From positions 186,001-250,000 of the forward strand of contig NZ_QQAV01000006.1 of assembly GCF_003350475.1 (NCBI RefSeq): a stretch of 64,000 nucleotides of DNA, written 5' to 3'. The translations under genes and the position numbers were made by a program. Below are positions 56,621-64,000 of the stretch, piece after piece (position 1 is the stretch's first letter; every line of letters begins with the position of its first letter). The notes under the pieces are model-generated. The model saw nothing but the letters and a program-made list of their open reading frames with translations, ran no database searches and was not told the DNA's origin. Source of the DNA: Pseudacidovorax intermedius. GTDB lineage: Bacteria > Pseudomonadota > Gammaproteobacteria > Burkholderiales > Burkholderiaceae_C.

Positions 56621-57916
56621 TCAGCCGAAGACGCGCAAGGCGTGCAGCCCGAGGCCGCGGGCCACGCTCGATTCCCGGTCGCCGTGCACCACGCGTGCCC
56701 CGGGCACCACCTGGGCGATCCGCTCGGTGAGGGCGCGCAGGCCGGTGGAGCCGCCGGTGAAGTAGAGCGTGCGTACGTCCTGCGCCGTCACGCCGGCCCG
56801 GGCCAGTGTCTCGACGGCGGCATCGGCGATGCGCTGCAGGTCGGCGTCCAGCGCGTCGAGGGCGGTGGTGGCGTCCAGCGGGGTGGCCAGGCCGGGCTCG
56901 ATCAGGTCCAGCCCCAGCGTGGTGGCGCCGCCTTCGGCCACGGCGATCTTGGCGGCTTCGGCGCGCGCCAGCAGCGCGTGGCCCAGGCGGGCCTGCACCA
57001 CATGCATCAGGCGGGCATGCAGCCGCGCGTCGGCGTAGAAGCTGCGCATGCGCTGCAGCTCCAGCACGCGGTTGGTGGCGTACACACCGTTGATCAGGTG
57101 CCAGGTCGCGAGGTCGAAGTACACCGCGTTGGGCACCTCGCGCGGGCGCTCGCCCGGCCGGGCCGGGCCCAGGGAACGGTAGCCGCACAGGGGCAGGATG
57201 GCGGCCAGGTCCAGCCGGCGGTCGAAGTCGGTGCCGGCGACGTGCACGCCGTGGTTGGCCAGGATGTCGTCCTTGCGGTCCAGGCGTTCGCGCCGCTGCG
57301 GCCCGACCCGCACCAGCGAGAAGTCGGAGGTGCCGCCGCCGATGTCGGCCACCAGCACCAGCTCTTCCTGCGTGACGGACTGTTCATGGTCCAGGGCGGC
57401 GGCGATGGGCTCGAACTGGAAGTGCACCTCGGCAAAGCCCACCTCGCGCGCCGCGGCTTCGAGCGAGGCCTGGGCCTTGGCGTCGCGCGCATCGTCCTCG
57501 TCGACGAAGTGCACCGGCCGGCCGAGCACCACACGCGCGAGCGGCCCGCCGGCGGCCTGTTCGCCCAGACGGCGAAGGTGCCGCAGGTAGTCGCCGATCA
57601 CGTCGAGGTAGCGCACCGAGCGGCCTTCGCCCACTTCGGTGGACTGCTCGGCCAGGCCCGAGCCAAGGATGCTCTTCATCGAGCGCATCAGCCGGCCCTC
57701 GCGGCCTTCCACATAGGCGGCCAGGGCGGCCCGGCCATGCAGTTGGCGCGGCGGCTCGTGGCCTTCCAGGTCTTCCACGTCGTAGAAGACGGTGGTCGGC
57801 ATGGTGGGTCGCCCGTCCTCCACCATCACCAGCCGCGCGCTGCCGTCCGCCTGGGGCAGGGTGATGGCGGAGTTGGAGGTGCCGAAGTCGATGGCGCAGC
57901 AGGACGGGGCGGTCAT
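56621..57916 (-). CDS. Hsp70-like protein (YegD type)
   Basis: A 431-residue actin/Hsp70-fold ATPase: AIDFGTSNSAITLP, LVADIGGGTSDFSLVRVG and TLYFTGGSTGLRALTERI. It lacks the substrate-binding domain, as in YegD. ATG 57916 starts MTAPSCCAIDFGTSN; an upstream TTG is unlikely. Role unknown, general stress function possible. Confidence 0.9.
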   Translation of the reverse strand: MTAPSCCAIDFGTSNSAITLPQADGSARLVMVEDGRPTMPTTVFYDVEDLEGHEPPRQLHGRAALAAYVEGREGRLMRSMKSILGSGLAEQSTEVGEGRSVRYLDVIGDYLRHLRRLGEQAAGGPLARVVLGRPVHFVDEDDARDAKAQASLEAAAREVGFAEVHFQFEPIAAALDHEQSVTQEELVLVADIGGGTSDFSLVRVGPQRRERLDRKDDILANHGVHVAGTDFDRRLDLAAILPLCGYRSLGPARPGERPREVPNAVYFDLATWHLINGVYATNRVLELQRMRSFYADARLHARLMHVVQARLGHALLARAEAAKIAVAEGGATTLGLDLIEPGLATPLDATTALDALDADLQRIADAAVETLARAGVTAQDVRTLYFTGGSTGLRALTERIAQVVPGARVVHGDRESSVARGLGLHALRVFG

Positions 57917-58093
57917 GGCAGGGGCGGGCAAAGGGCGCGGATTCTAGGGGGTGCGCCTTTTGCTGCAGCGGGTCGATGGGCGGAGCAAGTGCTGGGCCTG
58001 GTGATCGGCCGCGGGGGCGATCAGCGGCTCGGTCAGGTGATCGGCCGCTGGTTCGGGTGATCGACTGGCGCGCCGCTAACCCGGCAGAGGACG

Positions 58094-58633
58094 CCGGCAT
58101 GCGCGCTCCCGGTGCACGCTCGCGCTGACCGGCTTGCCTCACCAGATGGGTGCTCGCTCTCCACCGACGCGCCTTCTGCACTGCACGGCGCCGCGAATGG
58201 CACCTCCGCACGCACACCGGCGCCCTCCGCCTCGACGCTGCGCGCGAGCCCTCCCGGTTTGAAGCCTTGGTGCTTTCGGTCGCTTGGGTTGTTGGGGGCG
58301 CGGAGCCAATGCCGGCCAATCAACCCCAAGCCGTTCGGGCTGAGCTTGTCGAGGCCTCGTCCCTATGGGCAGCAGGCTGGCGGGTCGAGCATCGCCAGGC
58401 ACATGCGCGGCGCGCCGCTCTGCCCTTCGACAAGCTCAGGGCGAACGGAGTGATGACCCGGGCGGCCGAACCCGGCCGTTCGGGCGCAGCGTCGAGGCGG
58501 AGGGTGCCGGTGTGCGTGCGGAGGTGCCATTCGCGGCGCCGTGCAGTGCAGAAGGCGCGTCGGTGGAGAGCGAGCACCCATCTGGTGAGGCAAGCCGGTC
58601 GGCGCGAGCGTGCACCGGGAGCGCGCATGCCGG
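58094..58633. repeat. Large inverted repeat with nested inner palindrome
   Basis: Arms of about 150 bases, 58094-58243 and 58484-58633, are almost exact reverse complements. The 240-base loop contains an inner pair CCGTTCGGGCTGAGCTTGTC / GACAAGCTCAGGGCGAACGG, a sequence family widespread in this bacterial group. No transposase. This element fills most of the 57917-58701 gap, in which no gene is seen. Confidence 0.9.
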
Positions 58634-58701
58634 TGCCCTCTGCCGGGTCACCGCCCCCATCACTTGCGCATGGAGCGCGCACGCGACCGACGCAGCCGGA
58701 C

Positions 58702-60882
58702 TCAAAGGTCCTGCAGCCCCATCGCCGGATCGCTCACCGACGGCGCGCCGGTCTCCACGCGGCCCGCGAAGCGGCGGTAGAAGCTCGCGTCGGCGCTGCT
58801 GGTGACCGCGAAGTCGTACCAGCGGCCGCTGCCGGCCAGGTCCCAGTGCTGCTCGGCGCTGGCACCCGCGGCCACCGTCGCCGTCCACGGCCCGTCGTTG
58901 CGGTAGGCCTTGGCGCGGATGGTGAAGCTGCACGCACCGCTGCCGCCGTTGAGCATCTTCAGATAGACGTTGCCGTTGGCCACGTCGTAGCACACGCGCA
59001 GCTCCGGGTTGGCCGAGCCGCCCGCCCGCAACGCGTTCAGGTCGCCCCGGAAGTGGCGGTGGTACCCGTTGGGGCCCAGAACCCACAGGTCGTACAGGCC
59101 GGCGTTGTCGGTGGCGGCGGCCCAGCTGTCCTCCAGCTGCTTGCCCGGCTCCACCATGTAGCGGCGCGGCAGGCGGTCGAGGTTGAGCTTGTCGTAGACA
59201 TGGAACACAGCCGCCTGCTTGCCCGTGTTGCTGAAGATCAGCCGCACGGTGCCGGCCGATGCATCCACGCGCGCGCTGGTGTGCAGCTCGTAGGGCAGGG
59301 CGCGCGAGGGGCGCGTGCCGGTGGCCTGGCGCGGCAGCTGCTGCGTGGCGGGCGGCACGATCTGGGCCAGCGCCTGCTGCTGGGCGCGAAGCTGGTCCGC
59401 CTCGGCCTGGGTCTTGCGGCCGGCCAGCGTGGGCAGGGCCTCGTTGTTGGGATTCGCGAAGTTGAAGGCGCTGGTCAGGTCACCGCACACCGCACGGCGG
59501 TAGGCGCTGATGTTGGGCTCCGTCACGCCGAAGCGCTGCTCCAGGAAGCGCAGCACCGAGGTGTGGTCGAAGACCTGCGAGTTGACCCAGCCCCCACGGC
59601 TCCAGGGCGAGATCACGTACATGGGCACGCGGATGCCGGGGCCGTAGACCTTGCCATCGGGCACCGGCTGGCCGGGCGAGGCCACCGGATGGGTGAAGCG
59701 CTCGAAGGCGACGTCGGCCTCGGGCAGCGTGGTCTTGCCGGCAAAGGTTCCGTCGCCGTTCGGCGAGGGCGCCGAAGGCGACGGCATATGGTCGAAGTAC
59801 CCGTCGTTCTCGTCGAAGTTCACGAAGAGCACGGTCTTGCTCCACACCTCGGGCACGGCGGTGAGCGCGTCCAGCACCTCCTGGATGTACCAGGCACCCT
59901 GCACCGGGCTCGACGGGCCGGGATGCTCGGAGTACGTGGCCGGCGCCACGATCCACGACACCTGCGGCAGCTTGCCGTTCTTGATGTCCTGCTTGAAGGT
60001 GCCCAGCAGGCCGCCGTCGGGCATGGTGTTGGCGATGCCCTTGTAGAGCGGGTTGCCGGCGTTGTCGCTGGCCGGGTCGTAGGCGGGCGAGGCGGCGTCA
60101 TTGCTCACGGGCTTGCCCGAAGCCTCGTTGGCCTTGCGGTACTGCACGAAGCCGGCCAGCGGGTTGTCGGTGAAGTTGTCGGGCATGAACTGGTAGACCA
60201 TCCAGCTCACCTTGGCCGCTTCCAGCCGCTCGGGGTAGGTCTTCCAGGTGTAGCCCTGGGTCGAGGGGCCGATGTCGTCCCACACGTTCACCACCGAGGC
60301 CACGTTGGCGCCGGTGGGGCCGTTGGTGCCGGTCCACAGGAACATGCGGTTGGAGTTGGTGCCCGTGTGCATCGCGCAGTGGTAGGCGTCGCAGATCGTG
60401 AAGGCATTGGCCAGCGCGAACTGGAAGGGCAGCTCCGCCTCCTTGTAGTAGCTCATGGAGGCCGTGTTCTTGTAGCGTGGCCACTGGTACATGCGCCCGC
60501 CGTCCCAGGCGTTCTGGCCGTCGGTCCAGGAGTGGGGCGTGCCGCTCACGCGCTGGGCGTTGCCCTTGCTGCCGTCCAGGTAGTAGGGCAGCACGGGCTT
60601 GCCGTTGGCATCGGACTGCTGCCACACGTTCAGGCCCTTGGGCAGCGGAATGGTGAAGCGGTCGCCGAAGCCGCGCACGCCCATCAGCGTGCCGAAGTAG
60701 TTGTCGAAGGAGCGGTTCTCCTGCATCAGGATGACCACGTGCTCGACGTCTCTGATGGTGCCGGTGACGTTGTTGGCCGGAATGGCGAGCGCCTTGCGGA
60801 TGCTGGGCGGAAAGGCCGCCAGCGTGGCGGCGGCGATGCCCGAGGTGGCCGAGGCCTGGAGGAATTTGCGACGGGAGTTCAT
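58702..60882 (-). CDS. Phosphocholine-specific phospholipase C, Tat-exported
   Basis: A 726-residue enzyme of the PlcH/PlcN/acid-phosphatase-A family. It has a Tat signal (NSRRKFLQASATSG), a catalytic N-terminal domain with HVVILMQENRSFDNYFGT and VNFDENDGYFDH, and two C-terminal repeats typical of the family (RLIFSNTGKQAAVFHVYD, YDFAVTSSADASFYRRFAGR). It cleaves phosphatidylcholine or sphingomyelin outside the cytoplasm. Highly similar to the gene at 61182, a recent duplication. Confidence 0.94.
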   Translation of the reverse strand: MNSRRKFLQASATSGIAAATLAAFPPSIRKALAIPANNVTGTIRDVEHVVILMQENRSFDNYFGTLMGVRGFGDRFTIPLPKGLNVWQQSDANGKPVLPYYLDGSKGNAQRVSGTPHSWTDGQNAWDGGRMYQWPRYKNTASMSYYKEAELPFQFALANAFTICDAYHCAMHTGTNSNRMFLWTGTNGPTGANVASVVNVWDDIGPSTQGYTWKTYPERLEAAKVSWMVYQFMPDNFTDNPLAGFVQYRKANEASGKPVSNDAASPAYDPASDNAGNPLYKGIANTMPDGGLLGTFKQDIKNGKLPQVSWIVAPATYSEHPGPSSPVQGAWYIQEVLDALTAVPEVWSKTVLFVNFDENDGYFDHMPSPSAPSPNGDGTFAGKTTLPEADVAFERFTHPVASPGQPVPDGKVYGPGIRVPMYVISPWSRGGWVNSQVFDHTSVLRFLEQRFGVTEPNISAYRRAVCGDLTSAFNFANPNNEALPTLAGRKTQAEADQLRAQQQALAQIVPPATQQLPRQATGTRPSRALPYELHTSARVDASAGTVRLIFSNTGKQAAVFHVYDKLNLDRLPRRYMVEPGKQLEDSWAAATDNAGLYDLWVLGPNGYHRHFRGDLNALRAGGSANPELRVCYDVANGNVYLKMLNGGSGACSFTIRAKAYRNDGPWTATVAAGASAEQHWDLAGSGRWYDFAVTSSADASFYRRFAGRVETGAPSVSDPAMGLQDL

Positions 60883-60921
60883 GGTGTGCGTGTCGTCGTG
60901 GTTCTGCGTGGGGCGGCGGGC

Positions 60922-61131
60922 TCAGGGTGCGCAGCGCATGTCGGGTGCCTTGCTGCCGTCGCCGGTGGCGGGCGGCGTGGTGCCGCTGTTGCCGGTGCCG
61001 GCACCCGGCGTGCTGCCGCCGACGGCGGGCACGAAGCCGCTGCCGCCACCGCTGCCGCCGCAGGCGGACAGGGCGGCGCAGGTGGCCAGCACGACGAGGC
61101 CGGTGCGCAGGGAGAGGAGGGTGTGGGACAT
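60922..61131 (-). CDS. Small lipoprotein between the phospholipase genes
   Basis: A 69-residue lipoprotein precursor: MSHTLLSLRTGLVVLATCAA followed by the lipobox LSAC and a glycine/serine/threonine-rich tail ending MRCAP. It may be a surface lipoprotein or a fragment of a larger one. In operon order with both phospholipases. Confidence 0.72.
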   Translation of the reverse strand: MSHTLLSLRTGLVVLATCAALSACGGSGGGSGFVPAVGGSTPGAGTGNSGTTPPATGDGSKAPDMRCAP

Positions 61132-61181
61132 GGTGGGTTGCTCGTGGTCGGGGATGGAAGGGAAGAGGTGGGGCGGACGGC

Positions 61182-63428
61182 TCAACGTTCGGCCAGGCCC
61201 ATGGCCGGGTCGCTCACCGACGGCGCGCCGGTCTCGACGCGGCCGGCGAAGCGGCGATGGAAGCTGGGGTCGGTGCTGCTGCCGACCTCGAAGTCGTACC
61301 AGCGGCCGCTGCCGGCCAGGTCCCAGTGCTGCTCGGCGGTGGCGCCGGGTGCCAGGGTGGCGGTCCAGGGGCCGTCGTCGCGGTAGGCCCTGGCGCGGAT
61401 CGTCAGCGTGCAGGCGGCGGTGCCGTCGTTGCGCATGCGCAGGTAGACGTTGCCGTTGGCCACGTCGTAGCAGACGCGCAGTTCCGGGCTGGCCGTACCC
61501 GCGGCGCGGCTGGCGTTCAGGTCGCCGCGGAAGTGGCGGTGATAACCGTTGGGGCCGAGCACCCACAGGTCGTACAGGCCCGCGTTGTCGGTGGCGGCGG
61601 CCCAGCTGTCGTCCAGCTGCCTGCCGGGCTCGACCATGTAGCGGCGCGGCACGCGGCCCAGGTTGAGCCGGTCGTAGACGTGGAACACCGCGCCCTGCTT
61701 GCCCGTGTTGCTGAAGATGAGGCGCACGGTGCCGGCAGCGGCATCCACGCGTGCGCTGGTGTGCAGCTCGTAGGGCAGGGCGCGCGAGGGTCGCGTGCCG
61801 GCGGCCTGGCGCGGCAGCTGCGGGTTGGCCGGCGGCACGATCTGCGCCAGCGCCTGCTGCTGCGTGCGCAACTGGTCGGCCTGGTCGCGCGACTTGCGGC
61901 CCGACAGCGTGGGCAGCGGCTCGCCATTGGGATTGACGAAGTTGAAGGCGCTGGTCAGGTCGCCGCAGACGGCGCGGCGGAAGGGGCCGATGTTGGGTTC
62001 CGCGACGCCGAAGCGCTGTTCCAGGAAGCGCAGCACCGAGGTGTGGTCGAAGACCTGCGAGTTGACCCAGCCGCCGCGGCTCCAGGGCGAGATCACGTAC
62101 ATGGGCACGCGCGGGCCGGGGCCGTACACGCGGCCGTCGGGCTTGGGCTGGCCGGTGCTGCCGTCGGGCGCGGCATGGGTGAAGTACTCGGCGGCGAGCG
62201 CCGAGTCGGGCAGCGTGGTCTTGCCGGCGTAGCTGCCGTCGCCATTGGGCGAGGGCGCCGACGGCGAGGGCACATGGTCGAAGTAGCCGTCGTTCTCGTC
62301 GAAGTTCACCAGCAGCACCGTCTTGCTCCAGACCTCGGGCACGGCGGTGAGCGCGTCCAGGATCTCCTGGATGAACCAGGCGCCCTGCACCGGGCTCGAC
62401 GGGCCGGGGTGCTCGCAGTAGATGGAGGGCGCGTTGATCCACGAGACCTGCGGCAGCCGGCCCTCGCGCACGTCGCGGCGGAAGGCGTCGAGGTAGTCCT
62501 CGGGCTTGCTGCCCGGCAGCGTGTTGGCGATGCCCTTGTAGAGCGGGTTGCCGGCGTTGTCGGTGGCCGGGTCGTAGGCGCGGTAGGGCGTGGCCTGGCC
62601 GCTGTTGGAGTAGGGCTGGTTGGGCGCGCCGCCGCTGCTCACGGGGTAGGGCGAGGCCAGGTTGGCCCGGCGGAACTGGCGGAAGGCGCCCAGCATGTTG
62701 TCGCCCCATTCGTCGGGCATGTTCTGGTACGAGATCCAGCTGACCTTGGCATCCTCCAGCCGCTCGGCATAGGTCTTCCAGGTGTAGCCGGTGGTGACGG
62801 CCGAAGCCCGGCCGTCGAGCCAGTCCCACTCGTTGCGCACGAAGGCCACGTTCTGGGCCGTCGGGCCGTTGGTGCCGGTGAGGTGGAAGGAGCGGTTGGC
62901 GTCCGTGCCCGTGTGCATCGCGCAGTGGTAGGCGTCGCACAGCGTGAAGGCGTTGGCCAGCGCGAACTGGAAGGGCACCTCGGCTTCCTGGTGGTAGCCC
63001 ATGGCCTTGGTGGTCTTGTAGCGCGGCCATTGCGCCAGGCGGCCGTTGTCCCAGGCCTTCTGGCTGTCGTCCCAGTCGTGGGGCGTGCCGCCGTCGCGCT
63101 GGGCGTTGCCCTTGCTGCTGTCCAGGTGGAAGGGCAGGATGACCTTGCCGTTGCCGTCGCTCTGCTGCCAGACGTTGAGGCCGCCGGGCAGCGGCACGGT
63201 GAAGCGGTCGCCAAAGCCGCGCACGCCCGGCAGCGTGCCGAAGTAGTGGTCGAAGGAGCGGTTCTCCTGCATCAGGATGACCACGTGCTCGACGTCCTTG
63301 ATGGTGCCGGTGACGTTGTTGGCCGGAATGGCCAGCGCACGGCGGATGCTGGGCGGAAAGGCGGCCAGGGCGGCGGCAGCACCGGCCGTGGTGGCCGAGG
63401 CGCGCAGGAAGTTGCGGCGGGTGTTCAT
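61182..63428 (-). CDS. Phosphocholine-specific phospholipase C, Tat-exported, paralogue
   Basis: A 748-residue protein with the same layout as the enzyme at 58702: Tat signal NTRRNFLRASATTAG, metal/catalytic MQENRSFDHYFGTLPG and NFDENDGYFDHVPS, and two C-terminal repeats. The main differences are small insertions around residues 270-300. The two proteins share long identical stretches. The partial LamG gene lies 13 bases upstream. Confidence 0.94.
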   Translation of the reverse strand: MNTRRNFLRASATTAGAAAALAAFPPSIRRALAIPANNVTGTIKDVEHVVILMQENRSFDHYFGTLPGVRGFGDRFTVPLPGGLNVWQQSDGNGKVILPFHLDSSKGNAQRDGGTPHDWDDSQKAWDNGRLAQWPRYKTTKAMGYHQEAEVPFQFALANAFTLCDAYHCAMHTGTDANRSFHLTGTNGPTAQNVAFVRNEWDWLDGRASAVTTGYTWKTYAERLEDAKVSWISYQNMPDEWGDNMLGAFRQFRRANLASPYPVSSGGAPNQPYSNSGQATPYRAYDPATDNAGNPLYKGIANTLPGSKPEDYLDAFRRDVREGRLPQVSWINAPSIYCEHPGPSSPVQGAWFIQEILDALTAVPEVWSKTVLLVNFDENDGYFDHVPSPSAPSPNGDGSYAGKTTLPDSALAAEYFTHAAPDGSTGQPKPDGRVYGPGPRVPMYVISPWSRGGWVNSQVFDHTSVLRFLEQRFGVAEPNIGPFRRAVCGDLTSAFNFVNPNGEPLPTLSGRKSRDQADQLRTQQQALAQIVPPANPQLPRQAAGTRPSRALPYELHTSARVDAAAGTVRLIFSNTGKQGAVFHVYDRLNLGRVPRRYMVEPGRQLDDSWAAATDNAGLYDLWVLGPNGYHRHFRGDLNASRAAGTASPELRVCYDVANGNVYLRMRNDGTAACTLTIRARAYRDDGPWTATLAPGATAEQHWDLAGSGRWYDFEVGSSTDPSFHRRFAGRVETGAPSVSDPAMGLAER

Positions 63429-63441
63429 GAGGGCGGCTCCT

Positions 63442-64000
63442 TCAGCGCGGCAGGGTGGACAGCGGCTGCGCCGCCTTGAACATGCTGGCGATCTCGTCGG
63501 CCGTGAGGGCCCGGCGCCAGATGGCGAAGTCGTCGAAGTCCATGGCGCCGCGGGGCGAGCTGGTCTCGCGCTGGTAGTACAGGCCGGTGCCGTCCTCGTT
63601 GAGGCCGATGCCGTTCTTGAGGCCGCCGAGCTGGGCGACCAGGGTGCTGGTGAGCGTGGCGCTGCCGGTCTGCGTGCCCAGGGCCGGGTCGAGCACGTAG
63701 CCGGTCATCCTGAGGTTGGCCTTGTCGATGACCACCGCCACGTAGGCCCATTGGCCGGCGCTGAGCTTGTAGCCATTGCTGTCGGCGCGGCTGCCGCCGG
63801 CACCGACGTTGAAGCGGATCTCGCAGCCGCCGAACAGACCGATGGCCAGGCCCGCGTTGGCGCCGGTGGTGTAGTTCTTGTTGCCGATCACCGTGCCGCC
63901 GTTGCTCACGCCCTGGCTGCAGCTGGCGTCGGTGCGCAGCCAGAAGCCGAGGGTGTAGGCCGTCACGCTGTTGTCGGTGGCCACGTCGGTGCCCTGCAGC
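63442..64000 (-). CDS. LamG/concanavalin-like domain protein, C-terminal part
   Basis: Only the 3' part lies in the window; the frame is open to the right edge and no true start is visible. The visible 185 residues form a LamG-type jelly-roll (TLGFWLRTDASCSQ, GQWAYVAVVIDKANLRMTGYV, MDFDDFAIWRRALTADEI). Such domains end secreted phosphoesterases or adhesins. Probably co-transcribed with the phospholipases. Confidence 0.82.
   Translation of the reverse strand, partial: LQGTDVATDNSVTAYTLGFWLRTDASCSQGVSNGGTVIGNKNYTTGANAGLAIGLFGGCEIRFNVGAGGSRADSNGYKLSAGQWAYVAVVIDKANLRMTGYVLDPALGTQTGSATLTSTLVAQLGGLKNGIGLNEDGTGLYYQRETSSPRGAMDFDDFAIWRRALTADEIASMFKAAQPLSTLPR

Noticed and set aside
58150-61386. 1078-codon plus-strand frame
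   Set aside because: It runs through the inverted repeat and then antisense to a phospholipase C; no protein family features.

Overview
The window is about 64 kb of very GC-rich DNA dominated by a molybdenum nitrogen-fixation (nif) island. Codon use, intergenic repeat families, oxygen-sensitive-type NifA and gene content suggest a diazotrophic betaproteobacterium of the Burkholderiales (Comamonadaceae/Rubrivivax-Leptothrix-like). This assignment is inferred and not proven. No rRNA, tRNA, integrase, insertion sequence or CRISPR array was recognised.

Layout. 1-3.2 kb (minus): nifV, nifP-type cysE, nifW, fixA and the first codons of fixB, behind a sigma-54 promoter and a NifA site. 3.7-8.6 kb (minus): an ISC-type Fe-S operon, iscS-iscU-erpA-iscA-hscA-fdx, also behind a -24/-12 promoter; it replaces a classical nifU. 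8.9-10.7 kb (plus): nifA. 10.7-12 kb: non-coding, with a long inverted repeat and the nifB promoter. 12-23.4 kb (plus): nifB operon with fdxN, an IscA-like gene, a TPR-like gene, an LRV Fe-S gene, two nifZ, nifS, nifT and an unusual tail (DegT-like protein without its lysine, SIR2-like protein, ferredoxin, amine oxidase, helical protein). 23.5-24.2 kb: a small molybdopterin-type oxidoreductase gene with its own sigma-54 promoter. 24.7-30 kb (minus): an eight-gene accessory operon (truncated globin, unknown protein, two ankyrin proteins, one fused to rhodanese, SagB-like oxidoreductase, NifO-like protein, zinc ribbon, Ohr) divergent from nifH.

30.4-39.6 kb (plus): nifHDK followed by two unknown genes, an AAA+ ATPase, a helical protein, a luciferase-like oxidoreductase and a tRNA-nucleotidyltransferase-like protein. 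39.6-41.8 kb (minus): TonB-dependent receptor. 42.1-47.4 kb (plus): nifE-nifN-nifX-DUF269-DUF683-fdxB-nifQ. 47.4-52.3 kb (plus): a globin-like/luciferase-like pair, then modBACE for molybdate uptake and sensing. From 52.3 kb the content is ordinary chromosome: a lipoprotein hydrolase, a fluoride-riboswitch-controlled ClC-F antiporter, an HDOD protein, an Hsp70-like protein, and two paralogous Tat-exported phospholipases C with a small lipoprotein and a partial LamG protein.

How it works together. NifA with RpoN would drive at least eight recognisable -24/-12 promoters. Fe-S supply comes from IscS/IscU/HscA and NifS; FeMo-cofactor is made by NifB, NifEN, NifX, NifQ and NifV homocitrate; electrons come through FixAB(CX) and several ferredoxins. 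Molybdate enters by ModABC under ModE. Two, possibly three, sigma-54 promoters carry a ModE-like palindrome at the start site, suggesting that expression requires nitrogen limitation and low molybdate together. The accessory operons around nifH and downstream of nifS and nifK hold most of the undescribed biology.
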